Origin: Acanthamoeba lenticulata
Taxonomy: Eukaryota > Discosea > Longamoebia > Acanthamoebidae
DNA length: 64,000 nucleotides
NCBI GenBank assembly: GCA_002179805.1
Contig: NAVB01000204.1
Coordinates: 1-64,000 of the forward strand
Direction: 5' to 3'
Shown: piece by piece, positions 10,801 through 21,734 of the stretch
How the letters are laid out: every line of letters begins with the position of its first letter
How positions within the stretch are numbered: the stretch's first letter is position 1
The notes under the pieces: model-generated
Database searches by the model: none
Told to the model about the DNA's origin: nothing
What the model saw: only the letters and a program-made list of their open reading frames with translations
Position numbers and translations under genes: made by a program

Positions 10801-13800
10801 ATGGAAGCGGCCAGCACAGATGGCGCTGCCCCGGCCTCTCAGTCCTTCCGCTTCTTGGTGGTGTTGGACTTGGAGGCCACGTGCGAGGAGGTACGCGGCC
10901 CGACCGCCCCGCGGCTGCAGCACGAGATCATCGAATTCCCCTGGGCCGTTGTCGATTTGCAGGGACTGCCCGGGCAACAGGTCATCGCCCAGCGCCAACT
11001 CTACGTGCGGCCCGAGTGGGAGGCCAACCGTCGGCTCACGGCCTTTTGCACCAAGCTCACTGGCATCACCGACGACCTACTCGCCGCGCAGGGCCGCCCG
11101 CTGGCCGAGTGCCTGGCCCTCTTTGACGAGGCCATGCAGGCGCTGCAGGCCGAGCACGGCGTCGGCCCCGACGCCCTCTGCGTGGCCACCGACGGCGGCT
11201 GGGACCTTGGGATCCAGCTCCGGGCCGAGGCCGCGGCCAAGGGCCTGGCCGTGCCGCCGCTCCTGCGGCAGCGCTACATCGACATGCGCGAGGAGGTGGC
11301 CCACTTCTACAAGCCCGGACGCGAGCACCACATCCGAGGCCTCAAGTCGCTGCTTCGCTACCTCGGCCTGCCTCACCAGGGCCGCCACCACTCGGGCATC
11401 GATGACGTCCTCAACATCTGCCAGATCGTGCTGCGCCTCGCGGCCGACGGTCACACCTTCACGCCCGAGCGGGCCAAGGCCGTCGTGGAGCCGGGCCAGG
11501 ACACCTCGGCCTCAGCCGCTGCGGTCGTCCTCGCGCCTGAAGTCGACTTTGAAAAATGGTGGAGCGCCGAAGAGCTCAAGCTGGAGACACTGTGCGCGCT
11601 CCTGGCCTTCAGGCCTGACGAAGGTGCAGTCCTCTACTCGCTCAACAACCCAAAACGGATTGGAATTTGATGAATTACGCGCTCTATGCTGTTGGCATAC
11701 CACGAATGCCTCATCTGGTGATGGGCTTGGTGTTGATGTAGTGCTCAACGTGTACCAGTTCGGAAGCCGCGTGTACGAGTGCGGTGACGACGTCGATGCC
11801 CACTGGTCGTTTATTATCGCCATGCACGATGACTACAAGGGCCCGGCCAACTTCACGCGTGGCAACGTTCATGCGCGGGTGAGCCCCCTCTGGCGCTTTG
11901 AGGAAAGCCTGCGGCACAACGACCTGCACCAGATCACGTCGCTCTCCCTGCCGGACCGGTTCGTGTGGAAGGAGACCGTCCACTTCAACCTTGACGACCG
12001 CCTCAACCTGCGCAAGCTGGCCCGCTCCGTGCTCGAGCAGTTCCACGGTCAGACCCGCGCCAAGCTCGGCCGCCTGTTCAAAGTCGAAGGCGCCAAGCTC
12101 TTTGTCAAAGAGCTTCTCCGCATGTTCAGGGCGGTCATGTTTGGGCTGCAGCTCATTGAGGCCGGACGGGTGGTGGACTACCGCCAGGCCAACTGCTTCC
12201 AGCGCGAGATCGAGGACGCCCTGGGCCTGCTCGGCCAGGACTGGTCGGGCGTCATCGACCTCTACAAGGTGCGCCACCGTCGTCGCCGCTCTCTTGGCCG
12301 GGCCTCAGGACTGACGCGCGTGTACATGTCCGCCAGCCCGAGTTGGATCGACTTCTGGACGAGTTCAGGCGCAGGATCGAGGCCGAGGAGGAGGCCTTTG
12401 AGCGCCTCGTCGCCGAGCACTTGACGACCTTCCGCGCCTACCGTCAACACAACGACGATGGCGACGACGGTGAACACGATGACGATGTCATGGGCGTCCG
12501 CGTGCTGCGCGAGATCGTCAGGGACAAGGGCGCGGGATTCCTCGCGCGTCACCTGCCGGTTGTCGTCCGCCGCGGCGGCGACGGTGACGCCCTCGTCCAG
12601 CTCTGCTGCGACGTCGACGAGCTCGAGCGTTACGAGATCGGCGAATACGACGACGACGGCGGCGGCGAGGACGGCCAAGGCGACGAGCAGCGCCCGCCAG
12701 ACCTGCTCTTTGAGGACGCGGCTCTCCTGGCGCTGGCCCGGCGCCGTGCCGCGCTGCCGGCGGCCGTGGCGCTGGTCGCCCGGCAGTGCCACGGCATCAT
12801 CTTTGACGCGCTCGGCCGCGTGGTCGCCCTCCCCTTTGCCCGCGTCGCGCGGCGCAAGCCCGGCCTGCCCGACGAGGCGATCGCCGCCATCATCAAGCCG
12901 CCCGTGACCGTGACCACCAAGCTCACAGGCGCGCTCTGCGTGCTTTACGCCGTCGATAAGAATGACAAGAATGCCGACGGCGGCGAAGGCCAAGGCCGAT
13001 GGGCCGTGGCCTCGACCACCTCGGTCGAGGCAGACGACGAAATCGTGGGCGCCATCGGAAACCACCGGCGGCTGCGAGACCTGTTCTGGGCGCTGTGGCG
13101 CGCGCAAGGCTTCGAGCTGCCCAAGGCTCCAGCAGACGCGCTCGGGGGCCGCCGCGAGTGCTACCTGTTCCACATGGCGGCCGAGGGCCTGGGCCCCTTT
13201 GCGGGCATCCAGAACGAGGCGCCCCCGCGCCTCTACTTTGTGGGCGTCGGTTGTCTCGAGACGCTGCGCCGTCGTTTGAGCGTCGACTGTGCCATCAGTG
13301 ACGTACGTCGCCCTCAACTCATGATATGTCGCTGTCATCTTCATCATCGTCGCCGTCAAACTCACGCACACGTCGAATGTCCTGCGTGCGCAGTACCCGA
13401 CGAGCTGGGAGCGGCCGCCGCTGGTGGAGGGCGTCGACGGGCCGGAGGCCCTGGAAGCCCACCTGCAGAGGCTGCCGCCCACCACCGCCTCTGGCCTCGT
13501 CATCAGCGCCGACCAAGGCCGGCGGTTCGTTATCCTCTTTATTATCATTTTTTAAATTTATTTTCAATAATTACGAAACGTTTGCGAAACATTTTATTCA
13601 TTTCTTTATTCATTTTAGGGTTTGGTGGCTGGCGAGCCCGGCCCACGTTCGGCTGCGGCGCGCGGTGCGGCAGCTGCGCGGGGAGCCCAGCGAAGAGGCC
13701 ATGCTCGACGTCCTCCGGCGGCGCATGGACGGCCCGCGGGACGCGGCCGCGCCCCACCTGGGCCGCTTCCCGCACCTCGCGGTCCTCTACGCCGGCGTCG

Positions 13801-14138
13801 GCCGCCGGCTGTGGGCCTTGATCGACCACGTCGACGCCGAGTACCAGCGGATCGACCGCGCGTGCGCCGCCGCCGCCGTCGCCGGCACGAGCCAGGAGGA
13901 CGGCGGCGACGAAGCCAAGGCCAGGCGGGACCGGGGCGCGGCCCTGTTTGCGCGACAGGTGGGCGGGCGGCATCCGTTCAAGCAGGTCCTCTTTGCCATG
14001 CGGCGGGACCGCATCAGCGCCGCCGCCTACTTCCGGACCTGCCCGCTCAAAGTCCTCTTGTTGAACCTCCGCGACGTCCCCGCGAGCGCGACCTCGGCCC
14101 AAGCGGCCCAGCGAGCCGAGGCGGCCGCCCAAACGTGA
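10801..14138 (+). CDS. ERI1-type 3'-5' exonuclease / nucleotidyltransferase / Rnl1-type RNA ligase fusion
   Basis: Five phase-consistent exons (10801-11623, 11742-12268, 12337-13302, 13394-13524, 13619-14138) encode 988 residues. Residues about 1-275 form a DEDDh exonuclease of the ERI1 group: VVLDLEATCEE, ATDGGWDLGIQL, HHSGIDDVLNI. Next is a polymerase-beta-like nucleotidyltransferase segment with FGSRVYECGDDVDAHWSF (GS plus DxD). The second half resembles T4 Rnl1-type RNA ligase: CHGIIFDALGRVVALPFARV precedes the motif I lysine in VTTKLTG, then CYLFHMAAEG. The expected motif IV glutamate is Ser (TASGLVI) and the motif V lysines are not seen (RVWWLASPAHVRLRR), so ligase activity is doubtful. 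Read unspliced, the exonuclease frame ends at 11670; a 118-nt intron (donor GTGCAG, acceptor GATGTAG) restores the frame. A role in RNA trimming or repair is inferred. Confidence 0.75.
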
Positions 14139-15294
14139 AGCTGGGGTGGTCCTTGAGCCGAGCCTCCGGGAAGCAGACTTCTTCTTCTTCTTCTTCTCCT
14201 TCTAGGACTACTGCTCCTGGCTCTTCTTGAGGCTGATGAGCAACATGGTGGTGGCGGTGGATGTCATTGCTCATAAAGCGGTAACTGGCAAGGCACCAGC
14301 GCCCAACCTGCAACCGGGAGGCGATGGGCTTGGCCTAACTTGCCAAACGATTGACGACTACATCGATGGGCCGAGATCCGACGGCTGTCGCCTCGGCGTG
14401 AGCTGTACGTGAGGTCACGGGCGGATGACCGGATTTTATGCTGATTGGTCCGTTTTATTTCTCGACTTGCTCCTCGAAACGGCGAGAGGCTCGCAACCAA
14501 TCGCTCACTTTCTGGATAAAATGGACGAACAGGAATTTTGCATGGTGAAAGCACGAGCACAAGGCCCAGGGTTCTGGGAACACACCAAAACCTTCCAGGC
14601 CTATCGCCTGCTTCTGGGCCTATCCTCCGGGCGAGCCTGGCCGAGCAGCGAACTGGGACCTCGGCGCCAACCACGTATCTCTCCGGTAGCACGCTTGAAA
14701 AGCCAACAACCGCCGCCAGTTCTCTTCTTCTACAACAACGCACTTCTACTCCATTGCTCACAACAACAACAACTAGAAGCACTCTCCAAAGTGCCAACTC
14801 ACAACATTCAAGTTTCATCAGCCAGTTCCAATCTGTTGATTACTTCTTCCAGATATCTTACCAGCTACATCTTGCTACACAACCATGGTACGCCTTGATC
14901 TTTCTTTCGTCAACAGAGTCGCCCCTTACGCGATCACACTCCCATCATACTGCACATACTGGCCGTCACATTGTGACGGACTGGGGCAGTTTCCGTCAAT
15001 CGCAGTTTTTGTCATGAATCCGCGTCCCGCAAAAATGGCTGACTTTTCTCTCATTATTGTGTGATTGGGCCGCAGTCCGCCCAAATGAGCTCCGCCCCGA
15101 CTGGCCCTGGCTTCGCCTCTGATAAAACGACGTCCAAACACCAACATTTCAACAACAACAACAAACTCGCCAGCACCCCCAGCACCACCACTTGCAAGGT
15201 ACCTTGGCAGCTCCTGGACTTGTTGTTTGGCCACAGCCCTGGGAACACCTTTTCCCCAACTTTTTTGTGCCAAACAAACAAACTAAAGGGCATC
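14139..15294. other. Intergenic region, 1.16 kb
   Basis: No gene could be supported here. The region has a CTT run (14164-14200), several CAA-rich stretches typical of leaders in this window (around 14760 and 15145), and an ATG directly followed by GTACG near 14883 that could be a tiny first exon. Open frames such as 14425-14898 lack any recognisable motif. It probably holds the promoter and 5' leader of the stress-protein gene to its right. Confidence 0.5.
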
Positions 15295-16236
15295 ATGTCC
15301 GCCATCGCCGCCAAAATTCTGGGCAAGGACCACCACCACGTCTACCGCGAGGTCGAGGCGCGGCACCGCCTGTCCTACGCCGACCTCGACAAGCTGCTCG
15401 ACCGCGAGGAGCACGAGCTCCTCGCCGCGCAGGAGCGCGAGCGCCAGCTCAAGGCCGGCATCGCCACTCCGACGACCACGACCACGACCTCGACCGCGAT
15501 GGCGGGCGAGACGGCGGTGGCCGTCGAGGGCTCGATGGGGTCGAGGTCGAGCAGCAGCAGCAGCTCCGGGAGCGAGGACGAGGCCGACTGGCACTTTAAC
15601 GGCGAGCACGAGGAGGACCTCCTGCTGGAGCTGGAGGAGTCGAGCACGGATAGCATCCTGACCGTGAGCGGGGCCGAGGACCACCTCGTCAAGGAAATCG
15701 ACCACATCGTGCACGACGACATCACCGACGTGCAGCTGGAGCGGATGAAAAAGCTGCTCAATGTCAACTGCCTCCACCGCGGCGAGATCGAGAGCGTCCG
15801 GGGCAAGCGCTGGCTGGTGGCCGTCGACGGCTCCGAGGCCTCGCGGCGCGCCTGGACCGGCGCGCTCAAGATGCTCGAGCCCGAGGACCACCTCCTCGTC
15901 GTCACCGTCCGCGACAAGAACCTTCCGCGCAAGTTTGCGCTCAGCCCGAGCGAGGAGACGCAGCTGCGCTTCGAGCTCTGGAAGTCGGCGCGCCACATCG
16001 TCAAGCCCTTCATGGACGAGGTCGCCAAGCGCCTCGCCCCGTCGCAGTACACGGTGATGATCCCCGACGCGTGGGACGCGCGCCGCATGCTCTGCAATCT
16101 GTGCAAGCGATACAACGTCGACACCCTGTGCGTGGGCAAGCACGCCAAGGGCGAGCACAACCACCACCATCACCACCTTCGCTCGCTCCATTCCTACACC
16201 AGCAAGCACGCCCACTGCCAGGTCATCGTCTTCTAG
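15295..16236 (+). CDS. Universal stress protein (UspA) domain protein
   Basis: A single exon of 313 residues. The ATG at 15295 begins MSAIAAKILGKDHHHVYREV; the frame is open further upstream but has no better start. The N-terminal half is helical and charged, with a Thr-rich patch and a Ser-rich run (residues about 55-95). The C-terminal half is a Usp fold: KRWLVAVDGSEASRRAW is the first strand and helix, HLLVVTVRD the second strand, YNVDTLCVGKHAKG the penultimate strand, and HCQVIVF the last. A His-rich loop (HNHHHHHLRS) replaces the usual Gly-rich ATP-binding segment near the C-terminus, so nucleotide binding is uncertain. Usp proteins act in stress responses, but nothing here fixes the role. 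Confidence 0.8.
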   Translation: MSAIAAKILGKDHHHVYREVEARHRLSYADLDKLLDREEHELLAAQERERQLKAGIATPTTTTTTSTAMAGETAVAVEGSMGSRSSSSSSSGSEDEADWHFNGEHEEDLLLELEESSTDSILTVSGAEDHLVKEIDHIVHDDITDVQLERMKKLLNVNCLHRGEIESVRGKRWLVAVDGSEASRRAWTGALKMLEPEDHLLVVTVRDKNLPRKFALSPSEETQLRFELWKSARHIVKPFMDEVAKRLAPSQYTVMIPDAWDARRMLCNLCKRYNVDTLCVGKHAKGEHNHHHHHLRSLHSYTSKHAHCQVIVF

Positions 16237-16424
16237 AAAAGAGCAGCTGCACCAGAGGAAGGCGGGAGCCCGCACTTTCCCTCCCCCTCTTCGCCTTCAT
16301 TTTTGTCATTTCGTCGCCTTCGTTCTTCTTGTTGTGCACAGGCACAGCAAGTTGTTGTTTTTTTGTAACCAAACCAACCCAACATAAACGCACACCGTTC
16401 CAAGCTATTTCCTTTCCTCCTCTT

Positions 16425-17347
16425 CTAACCGCGGCGCTTGGTGAGGGTCTGGCCGGAGGGGACGAGCGGCTCCAAGGCGATGCTGTCCTTCTCGGGGGTG
16501 AGTGCGCCAATGTCGGCGGCAAACTCCTCGATGCCCTCATAGGGCTTCGCGCACAGGGCCGCGGTGGTCATCAAGCCAATGACCAGCACTGGCACCACGA
16601 TGAGCACCGCCCACATGGGCTTCTTCACGAACCTGAGCAACGGGTGATAGCCTGGGGGTGCACCGCCCTTCAGTCTGTGCCAGACTTCAAGCGAGAGGCG
16701 TGTTCATTCATACCCGTCTCGATGAAATCTATGAAGCTCTGCACGTCGCGTTTGCCTTCAAACGTGTAGACCTCGCCATCCCTGAACCTGTGATGATGAC
16801 GTCCCGAAGGTGAACCAACAGGTAAAGAAGACGATTGTTGAGAACGACGTACAAGAGGAAGGTGGGCGTTCCCTCCACGTCGTACTTGTTTGCGATCTCT
16901 GGTAGAAGAAGAAGAAGAAGAAGAAGGAGGTGAGCCTAGGTCAAGAGGGCGATCATCTGGTATCTGTCATTGGGTACCTCGACCACCGTCGTTGAGGTTG
17001 ACTCGGCCAAATTTGGTGTCCCCCTCGTACTGCGCGACGAGCTCGTCCCACGCGGGCTTCACCTTGGAGCAATGGGCACAATTGTCTCGGTAGCTGGCGC
17101 TCATCGAACAGAGAGACCGTTTGTCATTATCATCATCACCACCACAAAGCACCCCCTCCACTTTCGGGAACGCAAAGACGTACAACTGGATGAACCAACT
17201 GGGGTTCTGTGACAGCTGCTGTAAGAAGACGTTGCTGTTGGAGAACTCATACGACTTGCCGGCCGAGCTGATGCCCACCAACGCCAGCACCACCAAGACC
17301 ACGAGCAAAGCATGCCGGGGAACGCCCATCTTCGGCTGGAACAACAT
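16425..17347 (-). CDS. TMX-like transmembrane thioredoxin (PDI family)
   Basis: This is an ER-type membrane thioredoxin spread over several exons. The ATG at 17347 (or the internal one giving MGVPRHALLVV) opens a signal peptide ending near VGISSAG. Then come NVFLQQLSQNPSWFIQLY and, after an intron, ASYRDNCAHCSKVKPAWDEL, whose CAHC is the redox site. The next exons supply EIANKYDVEGTPTFLL with the cis-proline and RDGEVYTFEGKRDVQSFIDF. The final exon has a membrane span (MWAVLIVVPVLVIGLMTTA) and a short tail ending KRRG. This layout matches single-span TMX proteins that form or break disulfides in the ER lumen. Introns include a (TTC)n-bearing one near 16910. The exact exon edges were not all checked. 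Confidence 0.8.
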
Positions 17348-17644
17348 CACAAGATTGGATATTCGCCATGGTCAACCAAACCAAACAATTTTCCTTCTTT
17401 TGCTAAAGTTTTCAGGAAGAGAACAGGGGACATACCACTGAGGGGAGGAGATGAAGATGGCAGCGGGCTCTGCAACGAAAAGAAAAGCACCAGGAGAAAA
17501 AAGAAAACAACGCAGTCGTGGAGGTGCTCGATTGGGTCGTTTGGCGGAAAACTCGAACTTCCTTTTTGCGAACATTCTTTCCAAGTTTGGTGTTGCACGC
17601 CAACGTTTTTTAACTTGTCATACCACCGCCACACGAGTGTTGCT

Positions 17645-18707
17645 TCAGAGGAAGCGGTTACCGGACTGGGCCGAGAAGCGCGAGTGAAAGTCCTTGGCCT
17701 TGCGCAGCACGCTGGCGCGGGCGTCGGCGGGCAGCTGCCGCATGCCCATCTCCTCCCGGTTCCACGGCGTCCACTCCTCGTCCTCCTTCTTGGCGGCCTT
17801 CTCGGCCTGCTTCTCCTTGAGGGACTTGCTGTGCTGCGCCACGAGCGACTCGGGCCGGTTTTGCTCCTGTTGTTGTTCTTGTTAGTCGAGGAGGACGATG
17901 ACAATCGTGATGATGGTGATGAGGAAGTCATTGGGGACGCACGTTGTAGAGCACCAAAAAGTCTTCCACGATCTTGTCCTTCCCCGTCGCGGCCGTCTTT
18001 TGCTTCTACACGACGTTGACAGTGATGTTGTCAGAGGTCTGAAGAAGAAGAAGGAGAAGGAGAAGAAAGAGGGAGGAGCACCTTGTCGGCGGGCTCGCCC
18101 TTCTTGCGCCCCTCGATGATGTCCCGCTTGGTGCGCTGCTTGCGCTCCTCGGGGTCGAGCGAGTAGGCGGGCGCGGTTGGTAGAGCTGCTCGCTTGGCTT
18201 GTGGCTTGCGTGCTCGCGGGTCTGGCAGCGATAAGCGGTGGTGTTAGACAACAACTGTTTCATATTTATTTAATTTTTTAAAAAAAATGTAATAAATATG
18301 TTTATTAAAACAAAATGTAAAAAGAAATGTGTTGTACCATCTGGTCGCAGCGGGCCGAGGATCTCTACGGGTTGCTTTTCTTCCTCTTCATCGTTTGCAT
18401 CATCTTGCGTTGGTGCGGGTTCAGCTACCAAATCTTCGAGAGAGGGACCGACGACACGTCGGCGCGGCGGTGCAGCGGCTGCTTCCTGTTTTTTACGTTC
18501 CTCCTCTTCTTCCCGCTTCCTCCTTTCTTCAAGCAGGTGCGGAGGCAGCGCTGCCCCAAACACAAGGGCAGATGGGGCCTCCTCTTCTTTAGTTTCTTCA
18601 ATTTCTTGTTTGGGTGGTCCTGCATCGGCCTCATCTGTGGTCTTTGGTGCCTCTTCCTGTCGCTGCCGCTGAAGATGAGGAGGGAGGGCTGGCCCTACAT
18701 GCGCCAT
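17645..18707 (-). CDS. GPALPP motif-containing protein
   Basis: A charged nuclear-type protein with start ATG at 18707 (MAHVGPALPPHLQRQRQEE). The first exon has VGPALPPHL and VFGAALPPHL, a GPSLEDLV segment and long Glu/Lys runs. After a phase-consistent intron comes AYSLDPEERKQRTKRDIIEG, then short exons, and a last exon with HSKSLKEKQAEKAAKK and EWTPWNREEMGMRQLPAD. GPALPP repeats plus a C-terminal W-x-R-E-x-D/E-x-like block followed by an F-S-x-R-F-like block define the GPALPP1/DUF3752 family, whose function is not established. It shares strand with the thioredoxin gene to its left, about 300 nt away. Confidence 0.75.
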
Positions 18708-18967
18708 GTTGATTTTTGAACTAACGTCGTTAGGTACCGAAATTTCAGTGCGAAATTCGGCAGCTAAAGAACTCTCAGAATCCGCGAAAAAGTCGGTGCA
18801 GAACATGATTCAGGCTTTTTTCCTTGGTTGGGCTCGGCAGACCAACAAATACTGCGCTGACGCTGGCATCTAATCAAACAACAACGACTCAAGCCGCTAC
18901 GCCTCCTCTCTCTTTCTGCCTCTTCGCCACTTCCACCGCACGTTTATAGTAATAATCTACCGAGAAA

Positions 18968-19429
18968 ATGAGCCAAGACTGGAACACGATCGTCTTCAAG
19001 AGCAAGACTCCCAGCGCGAAGGATCCTAAGGCCCTCGCGAACGCGCAGCGCACCGGTGGTGCCATCGAAACATCAAAGAAGGGGACAACCAACAAGACCA
19101 CAACTACTCAAGGCGTTGCCGCTCGCCGCCTTGAATCGGACATCACGAAAGGCATTGATGAAGAGCCCGACAAGCTCGCCCCTAAGACTGTGGGCCCGCA
19201 GGTTGGACGTGCTATTCAGACTGCCCGTGCCGCTAAGGGCATGACGCAGGCCCAGTTGGCCCAGCGCCTGAACCAGAAGGCGTCCGTGGTGAACGAGCTC
19301 GAGCAGGGCAAGGCCCTCTCCAATGATAGACTTCTCGCGCAGCTTGAACGGGAGCTTGGCGTGAAGCTGAGGGGTGACAAGGCCCTCATCGGCACGCCAC
19401 TCGAGCCGAGGACCTTCAAGAAGAAGTAA
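18968..19429 (+). CDS. MBF1: Multiprotein bridging factor 1 (MBF1/EDF1)
   Basis: An uninterrupted 153-residue frame starting MSQDWNTIVFKSKTP. MBF1 is a small conserved coactivator that bridges regulatory transcription factors and TBP, and in yeast it also guards against frameshifting on collided ribosomes. The N-terminal MBF1 domain is present (DWNTIVFKSK to the VAARRLESD segment). It is followed by a Cro/C1-type helix-turn-helix, VGRAIQTARAAKGMTQAQLA through ASVVNELEQGKAL, and the usual ending GTPLEPRTFKKK. Length and domain order are normal. It is divergent from the GPALPP gene, with 260 nt between the starts. Confidence 0.95.
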   Translation: MSQDWNTIVFKSKTPSAKDPKALANAQRTGGAIETSKKGTTNKTTTTQGVAARRLESDITKGIDEEPDKLAPKTVGPQVGRAIQTARAAKGMTQAQLAQRLNQKASVVNELEQGKALSNDRLLAQLERELGVKLRGDKALIGTPLEPRTFKKK

Positions 19430-19745
19430 ACTCTTTTCTGCGACTTCTTGTTCATAAATTGTACAAACAATGCGCTCCTCCGAATCCTCACTTGATTGCC
19501 CTTTTTGTGTCATTTTTAGATTCTCTTTTTATTTTCTTTATTTCACTCCGCGGCCACCTCGTGGTGCGGACGGTGGTGTTGGTGGTGACGATGATACCGA
19601 CCACGCGATTGAGGCGGGTGGGTTCGGTGCAGCTGCTGGTGCGGTGGCTGTGGACGAAGCCACGACAGTACCAGCTTCGCGGGGACCACCCTGAGAGCGG
19701 TTGGTAGCGTGAGACACGGTGCGCTGCGTGGTGCACAACTTGTAC

Positions 19746-20461
19746 TACTCGCGACAGGCACTGATGGTGCGGTGGTTGCCGTACCGAAGGATGGTGTTGC
19801 CAACGGCAGTTCCGCTAAGGCCGTGGGCGGCGCTGGCGGCCTGAGGCGTTTCAAACTCAATGAGCGCTACGCGCTTCGCGCCCTCCCCGACCACGAGCAT
19901 GTTGGCGATGGTCCCGCACAGGCCGAACAGCTTACGAATGTGTGCCTCCTTGAGCTGTGGCGGACACAGTCATGGTGTGAATTGTGTGCGCCAACCAGGG
20001 CTGTTCATGAGGACTGCACGTACCTGCTGATCGATGCATGCGACGTGCACCATGCGGTCGCCGAGGGTCAGGACGTCGCGCGGCTGTTGCGCGGTCGGGT
20101 TGGTGGGCCCTGAGAGCGGCGTGTGGGAGAGAACGACGTGCAGCACTGCGTCGCTGTCCTTTAACTTGGTGCCGCTCATGGCACATGCGGCGCGCGCCGC
20201 CTCTGCTGAGTCAAATTCAATGAAGGCGTATTGGCTCGTGGTCCCCTCTTCTCTGATAGCAAAAGAAAGCACCCGCGATGAAGCGGTGAGAACGATGACG
20301 GAAAAATCACAATTAGAGCACGCCGATTACCCGCTAACCATCGACTGTGAAATAGCACCACAAGGGGCAAAGACATCTGTCAAAGCTTTCACACTCAGTC
20401 CGGGCGGTACGCCTCCCACAAATACTGTTCGCGGCCCATCTCCGTAAGCTTGGTGTTCCAT
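19746..20461 (-). CDS. Two-RRM RNA-binding protein
   Basis: This is a multi-exon RNA-recognition-motif protein with start ATG at 20461. Exon 1 has TVFVGGVPPGLSVKALTDVF (RNP2-like strand). Exon 2 has REEGTTSQYAFIEFDSAEAA (RNP1-like) and continues through SDAVLHVVLSHTPLS. The last exon carries a second domain: LKEAHIRKLFGLCGTIANM and KRVALIEFETPQAASAAHGL, ending CRE. Aromatic RNP positions are partly lost in the second domain (VALIEFE). The target RNA is unknown. The gene lies 120 nt downstream of the F-box gene on the same strand; no operon is implied. Confidence 0.75.
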
Positions 20462-20580
20462 TTTCCCAACGATGTATGACCTAGGGTCAACGATGATGTG
20501 TTGGCCAAAGAAAACACCCAAAGAAAAAACAAACAAATGATTTTGTACAATTTTTCTGATTACCTCTTTTCTTTATCACA

Positions 20581-21734
20581 TCACATGTCGATAAGAAATT
20601 GGCGCGAAAGGAGGCAGGTCCCTACGCAGCCATCAATGAGGAAGTGGCCCACGCGTTCGTCCTTGGGTCCGAGCGAGTTGATGTAGTAGGTAACAATGGG
20701 TGGATTGAGTCTGTTATTTTCCACCCGCTGATGCGGCCCATCCCCGTCTTCCACCACGACCACAGCCATCGTATGACGTTGATGGCGACGTGCCTCCATC
20801 GCCTGATGGTACTTCAAGCGCGCTTGGCGTTGTTGTCTTCTCTCGTGTCGGAAGAGACGCCGTACGTGATTAATCTCCTCCAGGCCGACCGAGGTGGGAG
20901 CGAAAGGAAGCTGGTGCGATCGTATCACTCTTTCTTCGTGCGCTTCCAACTCGAGCCAACGCTGGTATGACAGCTCGAAGTCGTCTCGCACATCACTCTG
21001 TCGACTGTCTTGCGCTGATGGGGCCTCGATGAAGGAGAAGATCAATTTCTGGGGTACGGCGATGTTGAAGGCGCGGCTGGCCTTCTTGAGCAGTTTCCTC
21101 ATCGAATCTCGCACATTGACCACCACCTCGGCCATCTCACTACGCTGCGTCCCTTGTTGGCGAAGGTACACTTTGATGTCGCGTGACGATGAGCTGACGC
21201 AATGCTGGAACTCCTGCCTCCATTTCAGCTCTTGGCGCAGCCGCAGATGGTAGAATCGGTTCGCTTTGTCCTCGAGCTCCTCTTCAAAGTGCTTGGCGAA
21301 CAGTCTGAGCGAAACGAGCACATTTTTTAAGTCACGTGCTACGCGAGATGAAGAGAATGATGATGTTGATGGGACGAGCAGAAGGAAGAGCACCTCTGCC
21401 AGAGTGCCTGGTCGAGAGTGAGACTGCACCAGGCGCGGCAGGTGAGCGCCGCCTGCAAGCACACCACCCGGACCGGGAGAAGCGAGAAGATCTCAATCAG
21501 CAGCTCTTGTGGAAGGCGGGCAGTGATGAGGCCTCGGCAGCACGCGCAAAACGGCTCGTGCGCTCCATCATCGGCAGTGGCCTCTTCTAGCGCCTCATCC
21601 TCTTCCTCCTTGATGACGACTCCCTCAGTGGGCACCCCCGTAGGGCAGCCGAGTAGCGCCTCTTCTTGGTCTGCGCAGAGTTCTTCATCTTGTCTTGGCT
21701 TGTACCGAGCCATCGCCACTGCCGTTGATGCCAT
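20581..21734 (-). CDS. F-box protein
   Basis: Two exons. Exon 1 (from ATG 21734, MASTAVAMARYKPRQDEELC) ends with an F-box: ITARLPQELLIEIFSLLPVR, then TCRAWCSLTLDQALWQ. The donor is GTGCTC near 21390, and the second exon continues LFAKHFEEELEDKANRFYHL. It holds a long charged helical region (RRQQRQARLKYHQAMEARR) and a tail with PPIVTYYINSLGPKDERV. F-box proteins are substrate receptors of SCF ubiquitin ligases. No known substrate-binding repeat is visible after the F-box, so the target is open. Confidence 0.75.

Noticed and set aside
11640..11760. Apparent frameshift/stop between the exonuclease and nucleotidyltransferase frames
   Set aside because: An intron 11624-11741 with GTGCAG donor and TAG acceptor removes the stop and joins the frames in exact phase.
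12262..13548. 428-codon minus-strand open frame
   Set aside because: Antisense shadow of the RNA-ligase exon, which has clear family motifs on the plus strand.
14425..14898. 157-codon open frame upstream of the stress-protein gene
   Set aside because: No motif, mixed low-complexity sequence, and CAA-rich stretches more like promoter or leader.
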